Positions 7,174-10,767 of a DNA stretch of 10,767 nt are shown piece after piece (the first letter of the stretch is position 1; each line of letters starts with the position of its first letter). The notes beneath the pieces are model-generated. The model searched no databases. It was not told where the DNA came from and was given only the letters and a program-made list of their open reading frames with translations. The position numbers and the translations under genes were made by a program. Origin of the DNA: Desulfobacterales bacterium CG23_combo_of_CG06-09_8_20_14_all_52_9 (GTDB lineage: Bacteria > Desulfobacterota > Desulfobacteria > Desulfobacterales > UBA2156). The stretch is taken from contig PCSF01000106.1 in the NCBI GenBank assembly GCA_002771315.1, positions 1,430 to 12,196 on the forward strand, in the 5' to 3' direction.

Positions 7174-8018
7174 GGGAGAATTTCGAATGTTCTCAAGAAC
7201 CCTTCCACATCCCTGAAAAAAGCGCTCCAATCCGGCGGACAGTCATTATGCCCGGCGGAATAAGTGATCATTTTCCCATTTTTTGCGTTTTCAAAAAGGG
7301 TCACCCCATGCCGATAAGGGATCGTTTCATCTTTTTCCCCGTGGATGACGAGCACCGGACCCTCAAAGGAACGAACAACCGACAGATTATCGAAAGGATC
7401 TCGGACCAGCACCGTCGGCATCAGATAGCGGCGTGCAAAGGAACGGATACTGGTAAACGTGGACATTAAAATAAGCGCTTTTACCGGCCTTTTGGCAGCC
7501 AGCGCACACACGGCGCCTCCACCGAGGGATCGCCCGACCGGAATGATCCGCTTGGAATCCACATCTTTTCGAGACACCAAGAAGTCGTAGGCCAGCACAA
7601 AAACTTCGGTCACCGCCTCCTGGGAAGGAGAGCCCGCACTCCTTCCATATCCCGGGTACTCCACCATAAATACCCCCATTCCCAGATCTAAAAAAGGGTA
7701 AAAGGCTTTGGGCCAGAAATCGATCCGTTCCCCGTTGCCGTGGGCAAAGAGGACCATGGGGACCGGTTCCTTTGCCGAATCCTTATCCGGAAGCATCAAA
7801 TAGGCCTCCACCGGGCCAAACGACGTTTCGATCCACACAACATCGACGTTGGGAGGAAGCGTCAAATTTTCAGGCGGCGGACCGACCATAAAACGGGGGA
7901 AAATCATTTGGCGCTGGAGAAGAAACAATAGTCCGCCGTAAACGGCGTATAACCCACCGATTCCGATAAAAATTTTTGCCATTGTCGATCGCTTCATGAA
8001 AGGTTTTGTCCCGCGCAA
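7170..8018 (-). CDS. Membrane-anchored alpha/beta hydrolase
   Basis: Serine hydrolase of the alpha/beta fold; the substrate is unknown. The product is 282 residues. A single hydrophobic segment near the N-terminus (about 15-34, IFIGIGGLYAVYGGLLFLLQ) looks like an uncleaved anchor or signal. The catalytic domain follows: oxyanion-side HGNGE (93-97), nucleophile elbow GRSLGG (Ser164), acid in HGEKDETIP (Asp230) and base in SAGHND (His257), all in canonical order. The architecture resembles the YqkD/ABHD13-type hydrolases, with no acyltransferase or peptidase marks. The start is uncertain. TTG 8018 has AGAGG four bases upstream and begins 18 nt after the nfo stop, while ATG 7997 and ATG 7982 lack clear sites but keep the anchor. 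The tight spacing implies co-transcription with nfo, although no functional link between the two is obvious. Its stop overlaps the convergent TPR gene by 4 bp. Confidence 0.88.
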   Translation of the reverse strand: MRGTKPFMKRSTMAKIFIGIGGLYAVYGGLLFLLQRQMIFPRFMVGPPPENLTLPPNVDVVWIETSFGPVEAYLMLPDKDSAKEPVPMVLFAHGNGERIDFWPKAFYPFLDLGMGVFMVEYPGYGRSAGSPSQEAVTEVFVLAYDFLVSRKDVDSKRIIPVGRSLGGGAVCALAAKRPVKALILMSTFTSIRSFARRYLMPTVLVRDPFDNLSVVRSFEGPVLVIHGEKDETIPYRHGVTLFENAKNGKMITYSAGHNDCPPDWSAFFRDVEGFLRTFEILP

Positions 8019-8036
8019 AAAACCTCTAATGATCTT

Positions 8037-8945
8037 TTACTTGATCACTAAAGATCGGAGCCGATCCAGATTAATGCGGTCATAATCGATGTCGCCCTTG
8101 AGTTTGGGCGTTTCGATGATCTTTAAAACCTTTTCAAATCGAGGATCCTGCATGATAAATCCGAATGCGGGAAGGCCGATACGCCCTTCTCCGATGTGTT
8201 CATGACGGTCCACCCGGGAGCCGAGTTCCTGTTTGGCATCGTTGAGATGGATCACGAAAAGCCGATGCAGGCCGATGATTCCTTCGAACTCCTTCAGGGT
8301 CCTTTCATAGGCGCTTTGTGTGCGGATATCGTATCCGGCTGCAAATATGTGGCACGTATCCAGGCAGGCTCCCACCCGCTCTTGATCCGCTATCCCATTC
8401 ATGATCGATTGAATATGCTCAAAGTGGCCCCCCACACTCGAGCCCTGACCGGCTGTCGTTTCGAGCAGCAATCGCGTCTGAGATCCATGGATCGCATCGA
8501 AGATTTCGTTGATCCCGTCTGTAATCCTCCTGATCCCTTCGGTCACGCCGGCGCCCATGTGATTGCCGGGGTGTAAAATCACAAAGGGAATGGACAGAGC
8601 CGAAGACCTCTTAATCTCCTGGGTCAACGCGCGGACGGACATCCGGAACTTTTTGGACTCCGGGGATGCCAGGTTGAGCAAATACGCGGCATGGGATGCG
8701 ATATGAGTGATGCCGGTTTCGATTTTTGCCCGCTCGAAGGCATCGATTTCCTCCTGAGAGAGGGTTCGCTCTTTCCAGGTGCTGGCGTTTTTCGTGAAAA
8801 TCTGCAGCGCGCTGCATCCGTACGAAGCGGCCTCACAGACGGCCCCGGAAAGACCGTTTGCAATGGAAAAATGGGCTCCCAGCAGGCATGGGAGGAGTCG
8901 GGTTTTTCCGATTTTATTCTCTGGGTGCTGAAAAAGCGTTGTCAT
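8037..8945 (-). CDS. nfo: Deoxyribonuclease IV (endonuclease IV, AP endonuclease)
   Basis: Zinc-dependent repair enzyme that cuts DNA 5' to abasic sites in base-excision repair. The product is 302 residues with the TIM-barrel signature blocks LLLETTAGQG, GACLDTCHIFAAGYD and HLNDAKQELGSRVDRHEHIG. All nine metal ligands can be matched to E. coli Nfo: His85, His125, Glu162, Asp196, His199, His233, Asp246, His248 and Glu278, with offsets of 16-17 throughout. The difference is about twenty extra residues before the conserved LLGAHFSIANG start. No other in-frame ATG, GTG or TTG lies between codon 1 and that block, so ATG 8945 is the only plausible start, even though it has no Shine-Dalgarno sequence. 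A GATAAT box (8961-8966) lies so close that the transcript would have a very short leader. It heads a two-gene unit with the hydrolase and is divergent from the sigma-54 activator. Confidence 0.95.
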   Translation of the reverse strand: MTTLFQHPENKIGKTRLLPCLLGAHFSIANGLSGAVCEAASYGCSALQIFTKNASTWKERTLSQEEIDAFERAKIETGITHIASHAAYLLNLASPESKKFRMSVRALTQEIKRSSALSIPFVILHPGNHMGAGVTEGIRRITDGINEIFDAIHGSQTRLLLETTAGQGSSVGGHFEHIQSIMNGIADQERVGACLDTCHIFAAGYDIRTQSAYERTLKEFEGIIGLHRLFVIHLNDAKQELGSRVDRHEHIGEGRIGLPAFGFIMQDPRFEKVLKIIETPKLKGDIDYDRINLDRLRSLVIK

Positions 8946-8966
8946 TTATTACATTTTTGTATTATC
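8939..8966. promoter_or_regulatory. Overlapping divergent promoter elements between nfo and the activator
   Basis: One AT-rich patch reads as a -10 box on both strands. On the plus strand TATTAT (8960-8965) is preceded by TTGTCA (8939-8944) with a short 15-bp spacer. On the minus strand it reads GATAAT (8961-8966), preceded only by a T-rich run and no good -35 box. Use of one promoter could therefore exclude the other. This is inferred by eye. Confidence 0.35.
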
Positions 8967-8997
8967 TAAAAACCGGCGGGCTAAAAAAACTTTTTGC

Positions 8998-9017
8998 CGC
9001 GGCACCGGCTAGCCGCG
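8998..9017 (+). repeat. Short GC-rich inverted repeat in the activator leader
   Basis: CGCGGC (8998-9003) and GCCGCG (9012-9017) can form a 6-bp stem with an 8-base loop just before ATG 9021. It may be a leader hairpin or an operator half-site pair. It is one reason to prefer the downstream start at 9057, which is preceded by GGAG. Confidence 0.35.
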
Positions 9018-9056
9018 AGAATGGTAAACACGGCAGAATATTCACCGGAGTCTTTG

Positions 9057-10580
9057 ATGCAACGTATTGAACAAGTCACCCTGTTGTATGAAATCAGCAA
9101 GACCCTCCACGAGCATCTGGACCTGCGTAATTCCTTATACAAGGTTTTGGAGATCCTGTCCAATTCCATGAACATGGCCCGGGGAACCGTTTCCATCCTG
9201 GATCCGGTCAGAGATGAAATCAGCATCGAGGTCGCTCACGGTCTTTCTCGCTCCGCCATTGAGCGGGGCAAATATAAACCCGGGGAAGGTATCACCGGGC
9301 GCGTCATCCAAAGCGGAAAGTCCGTTATCATCCCTAAAATCAGCCAGGAGCCTCAGTTCTTGGACCGCACCGCCTCCCGAAGATCGCAAAACGGCCGGGA
9401 ACTATCCTTCATCTGTGTGCCCATCAAAAAAGGAAAACAGGTCATCGGCGCCCTAAGCGCCGATCGACCCTATGACCCGGAGTATCCATTGAAGGACGGA
9501 CTTCAGTTGCTTTCCGTGATCGCCACGATGATCGCCCAGCATGTCATCAACCTGGAAACCATCCGACTGGAAAAAGACCAACTCAGGGAAGAAAACCTCC
9601 GTCTCAGAAACGAACTGACGGACCGATATCGATTCGCCAACATTGTGGGAAACAGCAACAAGATGCGGGAGGTGTTTCAGATGATCTCGCACGTTTCCCA
9701 GAGCAATGCCACGGTCCTGATCCGGGGAGAGAGTGGAACCGGGAAGGAACTTGTGGCCAACTCCATCCATTACAACAGCCTGCGGTCCAAGAACTCGTTC
9801 GTCAAGGTCAACTGTGCGGCTCTTCCCGCCAACCTCATCGAAAGCGAGCTGTTCGGACATGAAAAAGGCGCCTTTACCGGTGCCGTCCGGCAGAAGTTCG
9901 GGAAATTCGAGATGGCGGACAAGGGCTCCATTTTCTTAGACGAGATCGGTTCCATCGATGTGGATGTTCAGGTCAAATTGCTTCGTGTGCTCCAGGAAAA
10001 GGAGTTCGAAAGGGTCGGAGGACATAAAACCCTGAAAATCGACGTCCGCATCATCGCGGCCACCAACAAGGATCTGGAAAAGGCCGTGGAAGAAGAAACC
10101 TTTCGGGGAGATCTGTACTATCGCCTCAACGTGTTTCCCATCTATATGCCGCCGCTGAGGGAACACAAAACCGACATACTCCTTTTAGCCGATTTCTTCT
10201 TGGAAAAATACGCTCGGGAGAATCAAAAGGATATCCGTCGCTTTTCCACTCCGGCCATCGACATGCTCATGCAGTACCATTGGCCCGGCAACGTCCGGGA
10301 ACTCGAAAACTGCATCGAGCGAGCGGTGTTGTTGTGTGAGGAAGGGGTTGTCCACAGCTACCACCTTCCCCCGACACTCCAGACCGGTACTGAATCCGAC
10401 ACGCTCCCGGCCCGCTCACTGGAGGAGGCCGTGGAAAACCTGGAACGGGAGATGATCATCGACTCCTTGAAAAACACCCGGGGAAATACCACCCAGGCCG
10501 CGGCCCTCCTCAAGACCACCCTCCGCAGGTTCGCCTACAAGGCCAAGCGGTACGGCATCAACTATCGGCAGTACCGCTGA
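9057..10580 (+). CDS. Sigma-54-dependent transcriptional activator, NifA-like (GAF + AAA+ + Fis HTH)
   Basis: Enhancer-binding protein that hydrolyses ATP to open promoters bound by sigma-54 RNA polymerase. Numbering is from ATG 9057 (507 residues). An N-terminal GAF sensor spans about 22-165 and starts after a helix RIEQVTLLYEISKTL typical of NifA-like proteins. A coiled linker (about 170-190) is followed by the AAA+ domain with Walker A GESGTGKE (224-231), the sigma-54-contacting loop GAFTGA (271-276), Walker B GSIFLDEIG (290-298) and the WPGNVRELENC block. A C-terminal Fis-type helix-turn-helix (about 463-497) contains GNTTQAAALLKTT. There is no receiver domain, so control is through a ligand of the GAF domain or a partner protein, not phosphorylation. 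GGAG six bases before ATG 9057 supports that start. ATG 9021 and TTG 8994 are longer in-frame alternatives without good sites. No nif genes are present, so NifA describes architecture and not the target. Confidence 0.9.
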   Translation: MQRIEQVTLLYEISKTLHEHLDLRNSLYKVLEILSNSMNMARGTVSILDPVRDEISIEVAHGLSRSAIERGKYKPGEGITGRVIQSGKSVIIPKISQEPQFLDRTASRRSQNGRELSFICVPIKKGKQVIGALSADRPYDPEYPLKDGLQLLSVIATMIAQHVINLETIRLEKDQLREENLRLRNELTDRYRFANIVGNSNKMREVFQMISHVSQSNATVLIRGESGTGKELVANSIHYNSLRSKNSFVKVNCAALPANLIESELFGHEKGAFTGAVRQKFGKFEMADKGSIFLDEIGSIDVDVQVKLLRVLQEKEFERVGGHKTLKIDVRIIAATNKDLEKAVEEETFRGDLYYRLNVFPIYMPPLREHKTDILLLADFFLEKYARENQKDIRRFSTPAIDMLMQYHWPGNVRELENCIERAVLLCEEGVVHSYHLPPTLQTGTESDTLPARSLEEAVENLEREMIIDSLKNTRGNTTQAAALLKTTLRRFAYKAKRYGINYRQYR

Positions 10581-10590
10581 ACTAAACGTT

Positions 10591-10767
10591 GATGGCTTCG
10601 TAAAAAGTCCATCTGCTGCGTTGCGCTGCATCCCCTGCCCGGTTGAATGCCGCCTTGCGGTCCTGCTTCGCAGGATTCAACCGGGTAAATCATTGCGGCG
10701 TACCTATAAGTACACCTCATTCCTCATGATTTGCGCGCCTTGCATCTGAAGCTTTTTACTTTGCCAT
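10591..10767. repeat. Palindromic intergenic repeat element (MITE-like), cut at or near its end by the window
   Basis: Non-coding element starting 11 bp after the activator stop. Its ends are inverted copies: ATGGCTTCGTAAAAAG (10592-10607) against the reverse complement of the last bases, ATGGCAAAGTAAAAAG (10752-10767). Inside is a perfect 11-bp stem CCCGGTTGAAT/ATTCAACCGGG (10638-10648 with 10675-10685) enclosing two hairpins, CCGC-CTT-GCGG (10650-10660) and CCTGC-TTC-GCAGG (10662-10674). Next comes a second stem AAATCAT/ATGATTT (10687-10693 with 10726-10732) enclosing GTAC-CTATAA-GTAC (10700-10713). The end sequence looks like repeats dispersed in deltaproteobacterial genomes; that is from memory and not searched. 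It may act as a transcription stop for the activator gene. Confidence 0.75.

Noticed and set aside
8196..8576. A 126-codon plus-strand frame opposite nfo
   Set aside because: It is entirely antisense to endonuclease IV, which has all nine metal ligands in the minus-strand frame.
10416..10631. A 71-codon minus-strand frame across the activator 3' end and the repeat element
   Set aside because: It is antisense to the conserved Fis-type helix-turn-helix, with low-complexity translation.
10591..10767. Right-end palindromes as a CRISPR array or tRNA gene
   Set aside because: There are no regularly spaced direct repeats. The cloverleaf-like folding lacks tRNA features such as a T-loop GTTC-type block, an anticodon stem of the right size or an acceptor end.

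Overview
The window looks like chromosomal DNA of a Gram-negative bacterium, most probably a deltaproteobacterium (Desulfobacterota, Syntrophus/Desulfobacterales-like). That placement is inference. It rests on the style of the Lon, small heat-shock and NifA-type proteins, a dodecin of the Trp-less kind, moderate GC content, and a palindromic intergenic element at the right edge whose ends (GATGGCTTCGTAAAAAG) resemble dispersed repeats I associate with that group. No phage, transposase, CRISPR or plasmid genes are visible.

Layout. (1) 1-3010, minus strand: a proteostasis pair, a small heat-shock protein (hsp20) followed 214 bp later by the ATP-dependent protease lon, which runs off the left edge. 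(2) 3011-3452: a divergent, AT-rich non-coding region with several inverted repeats. (3) 3453-4907, plus strand: an MFS transporter of the HcaT-like type, then a small dodecin with a strong ribosome binding site, closed by a clear hairpin at 5003-5036. (4) 5155-7173, plus strand: an uncharacterised, apparently exported protein with C-terminal TPR repeats. Its signal-peptide segment and its body lie in the same reading frame but are separated by an in-frame TAA at 5251-5253. (5) 7170-8945, minus strand: a tight two-gene unit, endonuclease IV (nfo) and a membrane-anchored alpha/beta hydrolase, converging on the TPR gene with a 4-bp overlap. (6) 9057-10580, plus strand: a NifA-like sigma-54 activator (GAF, AAA+, Fis-type HTH), divergent from nfo. 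(7) 10591-10767: a structured, non-coding repeat element cut at or next to its end by the window.

The functions are mostly housekeeping and stress related: protein quality control (Lon, Hsp20), abasic-site DNA repair (Nfo) and small-ligand storage or binding (dodecin). The regulator has no obvious target inside the window. The observations most worth checking are the nonsense-interrupted TPR gene, the palindromic element after the regulator, and the dodecin lacking the family's flavin-stacking tryptophan.
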